From the NCBI GenBank assembly GCA_024734555.1, contig JANPWX010000158.1:182016-246015 (forward strand): 64,000 bases of DNA. The letters are read 5' to 3'. Numbering within the stretch: the stretch's first letter is position 1; each line of letters begins with the position of its first letter. Of the stretch, positions 11,401 through 23,400 are shown in pieces. The notes beneath the pieces are model-generated. The model had not been told where the DNA came from, ran no database searches, and saw nothing but the letters and a program-made list of their open reading frames with translations. A program made the translations under genes and the position numbers. The stretch comes from Trochalopteron elliotii. Taxonomy: Eukaryota > Chordata > Aves > Passeriformes > Leiothrichidae.

Positions 11401-14400
11401 CATGATCCAGATAATTTATTATTTTATTAATTTATTAGTTTGTCACCCTTTGGAATCCCTTCACGTAATGCCTTAGACTTGACAAATTAAAGGGGGTGTG
11501 AACCTAAGTGATAAAAAGCATCAGACAGAAATTCCTGAAATCAGTTCCAAGAGAATGTTATGGGCACCCAGAGGAGGGGGAGCATGCTTAGTGAAGCTGC
11601 TGGAGTGTTTTGGGGAGGGAGCTGGCTCAGCAGGCAGAGGGAAGTGGTATTTCAAATTCAGCAGTTCAGTAGGCAGATGCAATGCAGAGAACATCTCTCC
11701 CAACTCTTAGGCACTCACAGGCCACTTAAAGGTAGATAGATGTACTTGCACTCCAACATACTTTTGCATACTTCGTAAATCCAGTCTCAGAGGAATCTTT
11801 CCAGTGCCACATCCTCTGGCCCAGTGTGGCCTTCTCTATCCCACTTTTTTCTGACTTATGGTTGGTGAGTTGCCATATTCTGGGCATGTATGGCTAATTT
11901 AAAAAAGTTATCTAGTGGCATCACTGTGTGTTAGTGATGGATCTAATAATCAAGATCACCCATGCCCAGTGAGGTCAGAGCTCATTTCATCTGTGTCTTG
12001 CAAAGTTTCTGATTCTTCCTGAACAGAGACTGGTAAATCTGAGTTCACCATTTTTTATTGTATTATCCAAGCCACACCATTATGTCCTTTCCTTAAAGCT
12101 GGAATTGGTTTTAAACTTCGCAAAACTAGTTTCTTCCATTCTGGTGGGATTTCTTCAGATCCCATCAAGTTACGAATCAGTCATTCCCGGGAAAGAGTGA
12201 GAGCAGGTATGGGGAAGAGCTGTTACCTGTGTGCCTTTTCACTTGCAGATCCCTGTGGTGGTCCTGGCCATTCAACAGCTGCTGTTTGCTGTGCTGCTTG
12301 ATGTGACTTGTCTGCTGTGTCACTCTCCTGATTCTGAAACATACTGGCTGGCTGGCTTGGCAGGTTTCTTTGTACTAGCTTTGTATTCCTGGATAAAATT
12401 TCTTGCAGATGTAGTGGCTCCTTCTCCTCTGTCTAGTTGATTTCCAGTAGGTGTGAAGCTGTGGTGCTTGTTCTCAAGATTTTAAAAGGGGCCTTCATAT
12501 TTTGGAGTACCCCAAACTGTGTGGTACTCATTGGTGTTTGAGCCTTCCTGAGAGGCAGTTCAAGTTGGTAGCTTGTGGAGTTAAGAGTATTTTTCTCTGT
12601 CAAAGAAATTGTGATTGTCAGAACAGAAAATGTTCTCTCACAGGTAAGTAAAAGGAGTACAGAAGTCTTTATTCATACATACACCTGTAAAATATCCATG
12701 ACTTTTTTTTTTCAGTTCTTTTCTGCTGTGTAAAGGAAGGACCTTCAGCGTTGTGTTTCATTTGTCTATTTTCTCCCTGTCCATCTGAATCTTGTATCCT
12801 GTTAATTAAATGTGAACCTCCTTGCAGTCGTTTCAGTGGGTTTTAATCTACTCTGCTGGTGTCTTTGTGTATTGTTTGTGTTCCCAGGGTGACTGCAAGG
12901 AGGTAACATTTCTGAGTCATTTGTGGGCTTGTTTGCTTATCACGCTAGCTGGTCCACCCACTGAATTTTTGAGTATAGTATTGACAGTAGTGTGAAAGGC
13001 TAAGTCTTTTACCCTGGGATGTTAGAAAAGGGTAAAAGGTATATCCTGTAACCTCCTGACTTCTAAAATTAAAATAGAGTGATTATCCACTGACGTAAGA
13101 GGTCCATCGTGCTGTCCAGCTTATTACACCTAGCAAGCCCCATGGTATGTAAAACAGCATGTTTACTTCCTTGCTTTTGTCTGTTCTTGAGAGGAAAGTC
13201 TGATACCCAGGCATGCCAGAAAGCATTGGCGCTGCCTTTAATGAGTACGAATAACAGTAAAGATACAACAACATACGGCTCAGCAGTCCTGTGCAGCTGA
13301 AACTCAGAGCTCTGCTTCTTCACTGCTTCTGTTGTCTGTGCTGCCTTGGCTGGGAAGTCACTTCTTCCCTTTCAGTACAGACTTGCAGTTAAGGAATGAC
13401 TCATCCCTTTCTTGTACTGACATTGACCTCTGCAGTTACTCCTTTTCTGTGTGAGAGCAAATGAAGGAGAATCAAGCCTGCAATCCCAAAAAGAAGAATT
13501 GCTTAAATTTGATCTCATGAATAAGTACTGAATCCTAATTTCATACTATTTCTGGCCTTCGGATGGAGACAGTAATATATTAGGAATTAAATAATAGTTT
13601 TGAAGCAGGATTGAAAATGCAGCATCTGCAGTTCCTCCGTTATGACCTTAATTGTGTAACTGCCCCCACTGATGGGATCCCAGCAAGGAGACCACGCTGA
13701 CTTTGTTCAGTTTTTCATGATGTAGGCTGCTTCTGCCATCCAGTATTCTGGTTTTTTTGCTTTCTTCTAAAATAGATCAGTAGGATAAGTTCTTACTAAG
13801 AGATTATATGCACTGAATGGTGACATACATTTCTGTTGAGTTACTGTAATGCTGCCCTGTTTTACGACTCAACAGTTGCATTTTGGGTGACACTAGTGAT
13901 TCTGCCCTAAAGCTTGTTACTAGGTATTAAGTCCTTAGTAAAAATTTCCTGACATCACTTTGAGATCCTGGGGTTCCTGAGCTGGAGCAATGTTAGCCTG
14001 GTTTGGTCAGGTATTAATGTCTTCCATCTCAGAGAAGGCAGGTTTGATTTAGGCAGTGTCATTTCAGTGAAGTTGTGTTCAGCAGTCAGACACATGCAGT
14101 GTTAGTGCCTGGTGTTTGATGCTTTGGAAGAAGGTGTTTTTATGTTAGTAATTCTGAGTAGAGAAAAATAAGATCCTTCAGAAACAGCTTCCAAATTGTG
14201 GAGCAGACTTTCTACTGTCCAAAAGTTAATACATTCAAAATAAGAAATTATTTGTTAGTTATACATCCTGTGTCTGTTATTAAGGTACTAGTAATAAACA
14301 CTGTCTGAACTCCATTTGGACTAATAGCAATGCTGTTCACAGCAAGAGGATTAAAAGTTAATGGCTTAACTAGAAAAAAAAATTGAAATGTAGTTTTACC

Positions 14401-14883
14401 AGATTAGATTGTAATAGTGAAGCATTTAAAAAAAAATACTGAAAAAGAAAGATCAAGCCTTTCACAGCTGCCCCCACCACTTTTTAAACACTATCTCTAA
14501 GAGGAAGTTGCTGTAGGGGCTCTGTAAGAAATTACTCGTTGGCCAGTGCTAATACCTGAGCTGTTGTTTCTTGAGTGTTTTGTTTTGAGTCTGTTTTTTA
14601 GCAGGTCTTCTTGATCAAGCTATGTGTATCTAAGTTTCATTTAGGAGAGAGTAAAAAACAGCATGTTTTTATGATAATGAGATGTCCCGTGTTTTCTTTA
14701 CATTTGCAGTTTGTCCAAGTATATTCAGGACAATACCCTAACTGCCTCCCCCTGTCTCCTGTTTGCCAGGGACAAAGAGCAGATGGAGTGAGACATTTGC
14801 CAAAAATTGCAGCCCAGTGGTGGGAAAGGACTTGAAACAAAACAAAACCATGAGGTTAAAATCTTTATTGGGTAACACAGATA
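5493..14883. other. non-coding DNA, no supported exon
   Basis: About 9 kb of AT-rich sequence with only short frames. At 12,231-12,440 a plus-strand frame follows a good acceptor-like tract (ccttttcacttgcag) and encodes a hydrophobic stretch, but it has no donor and no recognised homology. No tRNA, rRNA or clear transposon is seen. Confidence 0.4.
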
Positions 14884-14906
14884 GTTACCTACCTTTAGTA
14901 GGTAAC
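14884..14906. repeat. 9-bp inverted repeat with 5-nt loop
   Basis: gttacctac (14,884-14,892), loop cttta, then gtaggtaac (14,898-14,906). The word ggtaacacag occurs just before the left arm (14,871-14,880) and again starting in the right arm (14,901-14,910), so direct and inverted copies of the same word are stacked within 40 bp. Confidence 0.75.
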
Positions 14907-14910
14907 ACAG

Positions 14911-15730
14911 GTAAAGCTGTGTGCAGTAAAGGATCAGGGATGCGTTATTCCAGCATCCCAAATCAAAGGACTTTGCAGGCATCCCCAGGTCTCTCACTAC
15001 AGCAGCTCCTGGTAGAGCTGTCTGATTTAAACATGGTTTTGCAAAGTTAAATTCCCTCCTGAGCAGTGTTCCAGTAAGTGGGTCCTGAGGAAAGCTGTGC
15101 ATTGATCTGACAGGGATGTTGAAAGATCATTACTGCTGAGCAAGCCAGGCCCTTGTAAACCTGTCACGTTAACGCAGCAGTGCCTGTAACAAGCTGTGTT
15201 CATATGCTCTGGTAGAAATGGAAAAGCACTTCCTCTTCCACATGTGAGGTGAGGTGTTCAGTCAACCTCTCCTCATGCTTTCTGCTTTATGAATACAAGA
15301 ACTTTGATATTGTTGTCTGGTTTATATTTATTTGTGTGCCATTTGAACTGCAGGCTGTAGTAGTCAGAGATCAATAAGCCAAAGATAACAATGTACAGTG
15401 GGAGTGGGGGGGAAATTGTAAAAGTGACCTGCTAGGAAAGGATCAGCAGAATCAGATTGAGGATGCCCAGCTTAGAGGAGTCATTTCTACCTCTCACACC
15501 AAGGATTAAGTGAACAGGGTACTGGGCATCCCCCTGACAGTACCTGCAGAAGCAACTCTGTGCTGGGGGCTTGTCCCTTGTAAAAGGAAAACATCTGTCA
15601 CTGAGACAGATGTGTAGATGGTCTTCAGAGAGTATTAGGTGCCTTGCTCTTCTCACAGAGTAATTTAGCCTGTAGAAGAGACCCACACACTCGTTTTTAT
15701 TAAGCTGCTCGTGGTGTAGGAACGTGCTGG
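14911..15730. other. non-coding, nothing recognised
   Basis: Short overlapping frames on both strands, none with recognisable protein content. No repeat family is seen. Confidence 0.4.
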
Positions 15731-15850
15731 GGTTTTTTTAAATTTTGGGGGTTGTTTCAGGAGGTTTTTTATGAAAAAAAAAACAACAGAAAAACCAAAC
15801 AAAAACCAAAACAAACAAACCCAAAAAAAAAAAAAAAAAAACCCAACAAG
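15731..15850. repeat. low-complexity T-rich then A/C-rich tract
   Basis: A G/T-rich half (15,731-15,772) is followed by an A/C-rich half with a run of A at 15,823-15,841. The two halves are partly complementary, so the region could fold on itself. The hydrophobic F- and V-rich frame on the minus strand here is a product of the base composition, not a gene. Confidence 0.8.
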
Positions 15851-17082
15851 GGAAACAGCAGGTATGAAGAGTTGCAATTTTAAAGTCTCACACCAAGTGA
15901 TTCAACTTTCATCCCTGCCAGAATTTATCTATAAACAAAGGGGATGATTTGTCTGGGATGGGACTTGATCTGAGATTTTAGAAAAGAGTAGATGACATGG
16001 AGAAATGTTTCATAAGAGATAACTGTTAAAATATGTTCATAGCTTAAAAAAAGGTGATGAAGTTGGTGGTAAGCTGCTCAGACCATATTTCAGCCTGTTA
16101 GTTTTGCTTAGTATACATGTGGCATGATGTGAGTTTTTTTAAAGCACAATTCTGTGTTTGCAAAGGCCACTGTAAGGAAGATGGGCAGCAGGGGAGGTTT
16201 GAGTGGATCCTGTGGTGGTAGGAATGCTGGAAATGGATGCTCAAGTGCCGTATAAAAACCTTTTTTATTTTCCAGCTGACTGGCATCTAGAACTAAACAC
16301 TTGATCCCACATCTTCTAAAATAGTTTTTGAAACAACAGCATTGGCAGATTGCTCGAGTAAAATGACACTGATGTACCTAAGGAAACTTCTCTGAGAAAA
16401 ATTTTAATTATTTAGCTTAACTCCTTATTTTTAGATACAGAATTATCAATTAGGCTTAGAGGGTTTAAGCATAGAGTCCAAAGGCGAAATTAACCCTGTT
16501 CAATCCAAGGGACTGGAGTTTTACCAATAGCTTGAATTGAACCTGGGAGTTCCTTGCTGCTGTGCCGATCTGCTGGGATGAAAGTATGCCTTGACTGCAG
16601 AGAAATAGTGGCACTCCTCATTTCCCTCACTCCAGCACATGCCAGGTAGTCTTAATTAGCCCTCTTGTTTAGCCACTTATTTGGGGTTTTATGCTTATCT
16701 ATGAACAAAAGAATTGTGCATACAATTTTAATATATCATAAGTCCTGACTGAGACTACTTTTGGATTTGTCAGGTTTAGCCCACTGTGGACAGCACAGCT
16801 GAGCCATCGAGAGCACCAAATGACTGCTCTCAACTGAGAAAATTTCACAGTAGGTCGCTCTTCCATCTCAGTAAAAAATTGTGAAACCTGGGAATTTTGT
16901 TCAACACAGAAAATAATTAGAAGCTTCAAGCCAATCAACCAGACTCAGATTCCTTTCTCAGGAGCAGCAGCTGTGTGAATATATTAACCCATGGTGTTCT
17001 ACTGGAATCCTAGCATCTTACCTACCCTGATGATGTAAAAACAGCCTTATGTTAGATTCAGTCCCCCCTCAGTTAAAAAAAA
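15851..17082. other. non-coding, nothing recognised
   Basis: AT-rich sequence with short chance frames only. Confidence 0.4.
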
Positions 17083-17095
17083 GGGGGGGGGGGGG
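17083..17095 (+). repeat. poly-G run of 13
   Basis: Thirteen consecutive G directly after a run of A (ttaaaaaaaa), with CCCCCC nearby at 17,063-17,068. Homopolymer lengths like this are prone to sequencing error. Confidence 0.9.
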
Positions 17096-18574
17096 ACAAA
17101 ATAAAAGAGGTACTTGAGTGCTTGAAAACAAGTATTGATTTGTAGCCCTGTAGATGCCTGATAAAATGTCAGGTATTATGAAAGTACGTGGATTTGGTAT
17201 GAAAGTCTTCCAAAGATATATTGGATCATTTATATATAGATGAAGATATAAATATTGTTTTAAAACTAGAGCTTGTGAACATCTATTTTTTACACATTGT
17301 TGCAATGAAATGTGAAACACTTGTTCCTGGGTTTTAAGTTGGTCATCTGCATGAATTGCAGTGTTGCTGTAAATATTTCTCAACGTGGACAGGTAGATGC
17401 TCTTGGAAAAACCAGAACAAATTCTTAAGTTGCCGGTGTTGTCACAAAGTCTCCCTGCAGAGTGAAGTTGTTTGACAAAGTGTTTCCCTGGTGATTTGGC
17501 TGCAGATGAAAATGTCTTCCACAATAAAATTTTGTGCTCAGGCCTCAGTTCTCTATGCTCATCAATCAGCAGATGACATCTCAAGGATTTTTTTGCTGGA
17601 TTAGTTAATGTGGTGGGGGAAATATGTGAGACATTGATACTCCTGTTTTTATATATAGGGTTTTTTTACTCTAAAATACACATTGTTTTAAAATATATAT
17701 ATTTTGTTGTCTAGAGCTTCCTTTAGTAGTCAGCGGTGCTGCAATGGAACTAATATAAAACTATCTTTTATGTATTTAGATTTTCTTGCCTGGAAATAAT
17801 GCCTACTCTCTGAAAATCACTGTCAATCATAGGAAAGGGAGAGCTGTGGGAAGGATGGAGTGATGTCCATTTAGTGACAGCATTTCTACCCTCAGTGCAC
17901 TCTCCTTTGTGGGTTAATATATTAATGTTTTGCCAGTAAATGGCATTTTGTAGTATTTTTGTGGCCCTGTGTGTTGTAAACACAGTTTTGCTGGGGATAA
18001 TCATGTTCTGCATCTGCTGATACTTTCATAAGATATCGTTAATGGCTTTAGAAAGTTCAATTATGTGACTGCAAAGAAATAAATCACCTTATAGTTTAAT
18101 TACCTCTAATATAACAGCAGCAAATATCTCCTGGGAAGCTGCCTTCTGTGTTACTAAATGACTGTCAATGATGAAGTTGCTTTCCTTAAAGGATGCTCTG
18201 TTAGGGAGATTGTTTCACAGTGTTTTATGCTACATCTGTTTTATGCTGCCACTACTAAATTTTATAAAGGAATTTAAAATATGACAGATGACAGTAATAA
18301 CTTTTATTTCATGCCTTCTTTTTAAGGAAAAAAATGGAACTTAGTGCAATTCCCATAAAGATTCATAAGAAATGTTTCATAGGAAATCCTTTTTAAAGAC
18401 TTTTAAAATATCTTTTGAGTGATTATATGGGATCCAGGAAAATATCTTAAAACACATTTTAGCAGATCCCCTCTGTGCAGTGTGTGCCCATCTGCTGTAA
18501 AAAATATTAAGAAGGGACCTTCTATTTCCTACTTAAGTGTCTCAAAACAGAGTTAGTCCTCTTCAGATCCGACC
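17096..18574. other. non-coding, nothing recognised
   Basis: AT-rich. It includes the longest minus-strand frame of the left half (ending near 17,584), which has no recognised domain and begins in the poly-G/poly-A tract. Short TA runs lie near 17,690. Confidence 0.4.
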
Positions 18575-18890
18575 ACCAGAGAGGCAAAAAGAGAGCACAG
18601 ATGGAAAGATGAGTATCCAATATAAAAAAAGAAGTGATAAAAGGATGAGAAACAAGGAAAGGAAAGAAGAAAGCATAAAAGTGCTACAGAAGGAAGACCA
18701 GTAAGAAGATGCAGGGTGATGAGCTGGAAACAGAAAAGAAATGGGAAGAGCAAAAATCCTGAACAGGGAAGATGTATGAAAAGGATCTGCTGATTAGGCA
18801 AAGGGAAGAGATAGGAGGAAGTGAAATAGCAGAAACATTGAGCATTTGGTAGAAGCAGAAATCAAGGACAAGTAATCAAAGGATAGGATA
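18575..18890 (+). repeat. purine-rich tract
   Basis: About 300 bases in which the plus strand is dominated by A and G, with repeated aagaagga, gaaag and gggaag words. The phenylalanine- and serine-rich minus-strand frame across it (18,553-18,801) follows from this composition. No tandem period was seen. Confidence 0.6.
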
Positions 18891-20378
18891 TAAGACAATA
18901 TTTTCTGCCTTTTCCTCCTGTCACCAATCAGTATTTGGGAGAGAGGTATGATGGACAAATGTCAAAAGCACAACCAACTTGTATTTTCTTGCTTATCGTC
19001 TTCTTAGGACTCTGGTTTGCCTTTTTGTGATTTTGGTTCACCATGTTTACTTTGAGTCAACTGCACTTCCTTTAATACCATTAAATTGCTAAACTCGGTG
19101 ACTGCTGTGAATTACTTAAATCATATGATTTTAGGATCATAGCTTGAACTAAGAGGCTTTAAAATTATTCTGAACCATTTTGAATCGTCTCTTCCTTTTG
19201 CTTCTAGAAAAGTGCAGGTTTCAGTATGTCCCCTCCCCTGTTTTAATCCAGTAACTAGCAAATGCTCTGACTTGATAGCTCAGGTGAATAAGGGTGTTCA
19301 GCCTTCAGTGTGAATACAGTGGTGGTGCATAATCTCAAGCATCTCCCTGTCCCTAGGGTGGTGAGGTGGCTCCAGAAGAGCTCCCAGGATTTAGACACTG
19401 ACCAAGATTCGTAACTGTGTGCAGGGATGCAAACCCCATGGCTGTGCTGTGGCCCACCCTTTTATCTGCTGGCTAACAGAGGTTAGGTAGAGTGGGATGA
19501 TAAAAGAGCAAGGCTTTTTGAGTGATAAAGCCCTGGTACATTTTTTCTCTCCAGATCAGAGTGGACTAGGGAGTGTGCCTTGCCCTTTTCTTTGGGCAAT
19601 TTCTTTACAGCAGGGGTGCACACTTGTTAACACTTTACAAGGTAATAGGTAGGTTGTTAACTAATGTATGTTTTCAGCCTCTAAGTTGTAGGCCATAACA
19701 AGAATACATTCTATTTCAAAGGAGTTTTTTATAAAGGGGAAAAAAAGGGATTTTTGCTGAATTCAGGAGGTGGGAGTTAGGTAGCACTTAATGTATTGAA
19801 TGCAGTGAGGGAAAATTTGAGCATAAGGTACGGAGACATGTAGGCTGGATTTGGATGAACACATTTGTGTGTGGAAAATTATATACTGTCTCAACGAAAA
19901 TTACTTCTTTCTTCTGAAAGAGAATGTTTTCTTCCATGTACTGGGAGAAGTTACAGTTCTCCCATTGTAGCATGTGTAGTTTTTTTCCCCCATACACATA
20001 AACAGAAGTACTATTAAACTAATTTTTGCAAAAATAATATAATTCCTTCAAGGAGGCTTCTTTCTTCCTTCAAAATGTTTTTATTTTATGTGTTGATTAT
20101 TTTATTTTAAAGCTGTGAACTCCTGGCCTGTTCTTCATTGTTCTGGCAGGAATAAAAAGTACACCACAGATACATCCCCCTCTTCCTAAAAATAATTTCC
20201 AAATTAGAAAAAAATGTTCAGAAAAGTTCCAAGAATATCTGATTGAAAGTTGCCAGTACTGAAATAATGTCTTAAGAGTAAAGAATAAGAACAGAATCAA
20301 GTTAAATGAAATCTTCTTGATTCTCCCAGGCCAGAATTAACATAAGCACAGAATGAGTGTAAAATGAGGAATAATAAC
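18891..20378. other. non-coding, nothing recognised
   Basis: AT-rich sequence with scattered short frames; no supported feature. Confidence 0.4.
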
Positions 20379-20411
20379 ATGTTATATGTATAATATATAT
20401 ATATATAACAT
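20379..20411. repeat. TA-rich inverted repeat
   Basis: Arms atgttatat (20,379-20,387) and atataacat (20,403-20,411) are exact reverse complements around a (TA)n core that is itself self-complementary, giving a likely hairpin. Confidence 0.8.
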
Positions 20412-23400
20412 ATCATAACAGCCATTTAAACAAAACAGCAGATAAGGAAGATGTATCCTGGAAAAAATGTAGGTCAAAGTAAAGTCCTGCTCTTTTGTCC
20501 TTCCTTCCCTGTTTTTATTTTGGCTGTCCACAGGTGATCTTCAATGCCTTTATTTAGCAGGGATAGCTTTTAAAAGGCAAAGCTCTCACAAGAACCAGGA
20601 TTTTCAAGAGAAGGTCTGCAGTCTGCCTCCAGTGAGAGACAACATGTTTGGGTTTGATTTTGTCTCTTTTACCTAGTCTGGAGTGGGTCCTCATTTGGGG
20701 CAGCTGTGTTAGTTTGTGACATGGAGCAGTGGAACTGTGTCAGAGATGTGGGGACATCAGCAGGGAGTAAAACTCTGGTTTTAGAAATATTGTACAGGGA
20801 AAAGAGGAGATTCTTCAAACATTGGAGATGAATGAGTGCGGAGTGAGCCCTGAGCTGGCTCGTGCTGTTTGCGGGCTGCTGGGCGTTGCCATAGAGACCA
20901 AGAAAGGGGGAACAGAGGAGTTTTGAAGAGAATATCAGCTGGGGCTTTAGTAATGCTAACTTAGCATGTGATGTCTGCCAAAGAGCCTTGCTGGGGAGCT
21001 GGGCACTAATGTGGTGTCAGAGCAGGAGAGCATCGAGGTCACCTGGCGTCTGCGAAGAATGACTGAACTCACGTCTTGGACATGTGAGGACGTGGTGGAA
21101 ATAAACTCAACTTGCATTCACATATGCAGGTTGTTTCCAAGTTATCTATAGGCACGTTTCCTGACAGGAAATTCCTGATTCTAGTTCCTCTCCCATTCCT
21201 GAAAATATATGGTTTATTTCTAGCAGTGACTGCTGTGGAGATAATTGCTAAATCCTTAGTGTCTTGAGATCACCACCCACACATCCCAGAGGCTACATAG
21301 GCTCTCCTGCTCTGGCAGCCTAATTCTCTTGGCAAATAAAAAAAAAATGCAGACTGACCTTTTCCTTGTGCTTTGGCAGTCATTTTGTGCTCTCTGTATT
21401 GTTTTCTGTTGATTCAGAGTAAACGTGGCATTAACATTGTGGTTGGTTCGTGTTAGTGGAACGGATTTAGGAAGGTGTGCTACCTACACAGATGTCTTCA
21501 CCAGGGTCCTGCATCTGAACTCTTGGATTTTCAAAAACGGATGTTGAGTGTACTCGTAGGCAGCTGGCTGGACCTAGCACTTACCCCTCAAGACTAGGAA
21601 CCCACCCACTCTTCATGGAGCTGCACATTTCTCCCAAAGCTGGGCTAACAGTTGTGTATGGAGCCAAGTGTCTTCTCTCTTCAAGCAGATAGTTTTATCT
21701 GTATTGTGACTGTACTTTACAGTAAATCATTATCCAGGATTTGCACTAAAAAACTCATTCTTGCTTTAATATGAATTACTGTCTTCTACCAAGTGTATGA
21801 AGCCCATCAAGTGGGTACACTACGAAAGACATTGAGTAAATTAATTATGTGCAGGAAGGAGAGTCAGGACAGAGTTTGTCTCTGCAGCATGGAATCAGAA
21901 TCTGGACAAGACTAAGAACTGTTCAAAATCAAGATATATGACTGCTCTGATACAAAGTAAATAGCATTTTTAAAATTAATGTCCTTGGCATTGGCTGTGT
22001 TAATACTTCCCTTTTGCAACATTTATTTTTTCATTAATGGAGCTAATGTGACTGAGAGATGGATGTGAAGAAGTGCCAAGCACTGTGTATGTTTAAATGA
22101 GGAAGAGTCTGCTGCAGTGTGTGCTTATGCTGACTGTGCTTGTTCTTGAAGTCATGGTACTGAAAATCATAGAATAAGGAGAATAGCATCTGGGAGGTAT
22201 GCTCCTTGCGTCATTCAAGAGCTCCCTATACCATAAGGGCTTTGTGATTTCACATGGTCTGCATGCTCACCTATTCCTTCATTTCTTCCATGCTCTCTTT
22301 CTTCACTGAAATGAGAGTTGCCTGCATGTTTCCTGCAATATGCCAGCTTTGTCTTCTCTTACCAGGGCCAGTTGCTTTTCCACACATAAAGCTTGGTGTG
22401 TCTCATATCCCTCTTTTGACCTCATAGTTCTTCCTTCCTCTCTTTCATCTTTCCCCTAGCTTGGTCTTTCTTCCTTTCCCTGAGGCAATTTTTTTCTGAG
22501 TGTCAGCATTCCTAAACTGTACTGCAAGTCCTTTAAGGAAAGGGAGGAAATGGGGGTCCTTCTTTGCCAGACTCATTAACTCTGACAAAGAAGGTGGCAG
22601 CCATTCCGTGGCTCTTTGGTCTATAGGCCATTACCCCCAGACCTGGGTGGCTGAAACAGCTACATATGATGACCACTGCAAGAGGTCACAAATCCTGCGC
22701 GTATATATCTTTTTCCTCTCATTTTCTTGCTTTCATCAAAATGAATATAACATTTTCCATTGCGAGAACATTCCATGAAATGTTGTAATTTATTCAATAA
22801 TCTAGCATCCTGAAATTATCTTGTAATAGACAAAAGTATGGAGAAATGCCACTTGTCCAACAATCATAATATCCAGGGATGAAAACTACCCTGCCTATGT
22901 ACAGATAGCTCAACAGTCCTTAAACACAGGGGTTTTTTCTGGGCTAAATCAGTTTCCTTACAAAGCTGTTCTACAGACTTGTCTTATAAGTCTTTGGCAA
23001 GAAATCAGGCTGCCCATTATTCTGTGTGTCTCTGTCCCATTGTTCCCATTCCTCACCCCTCTTCATGTCAGCATTGCACGGGCATGTGGGCTTTGAGTGG
23101 TGGTGGAGTTTTCTCCACAGCATCTATGCACATCCCACTGTGCAGTTACACCTCCCAATCCCCACCATCTGATTTGTGAGGGGAGTTTTGAGTTTAAAAA
23201 TGGATTGATCTGTTTTCTTCCTTTTCCTTTTTTCCTCTGCCTAGGGTTTCCCATGCCTTCATCGTGTTAAATCTGGTAATTAAAGAGCTACACAGACTCA
23301 TTAACTTGCTGACCTGACAGAAAGCATGCACCCAAACCAGAAATATTTTCTAGAGCGAGGTACCACAGTGCTGGAAAGTGGTCTGAGTAAACTGTACCAT

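Noticed and set aside
12231..12440. Hydrophobic plus-strand frame after a good acceptor
   Set aside because: No donor and no homology recognised. T-rich DNA readily encodes Leu/Val/Phe. It could be an exon of the plus-strand gene, but I cannot support it.
17069..17584. 171-residue minus-strand frame
   Set aside because: It ends in the poly-G/poly-A tract (giving PPPP and FF), has no recognised domain and no splice context.
22160..22180. aaatcatagaataagg, similar to the CR1 tail repeat
   Set aside because: The match is too short and the expected CR1 sequence does not follow.
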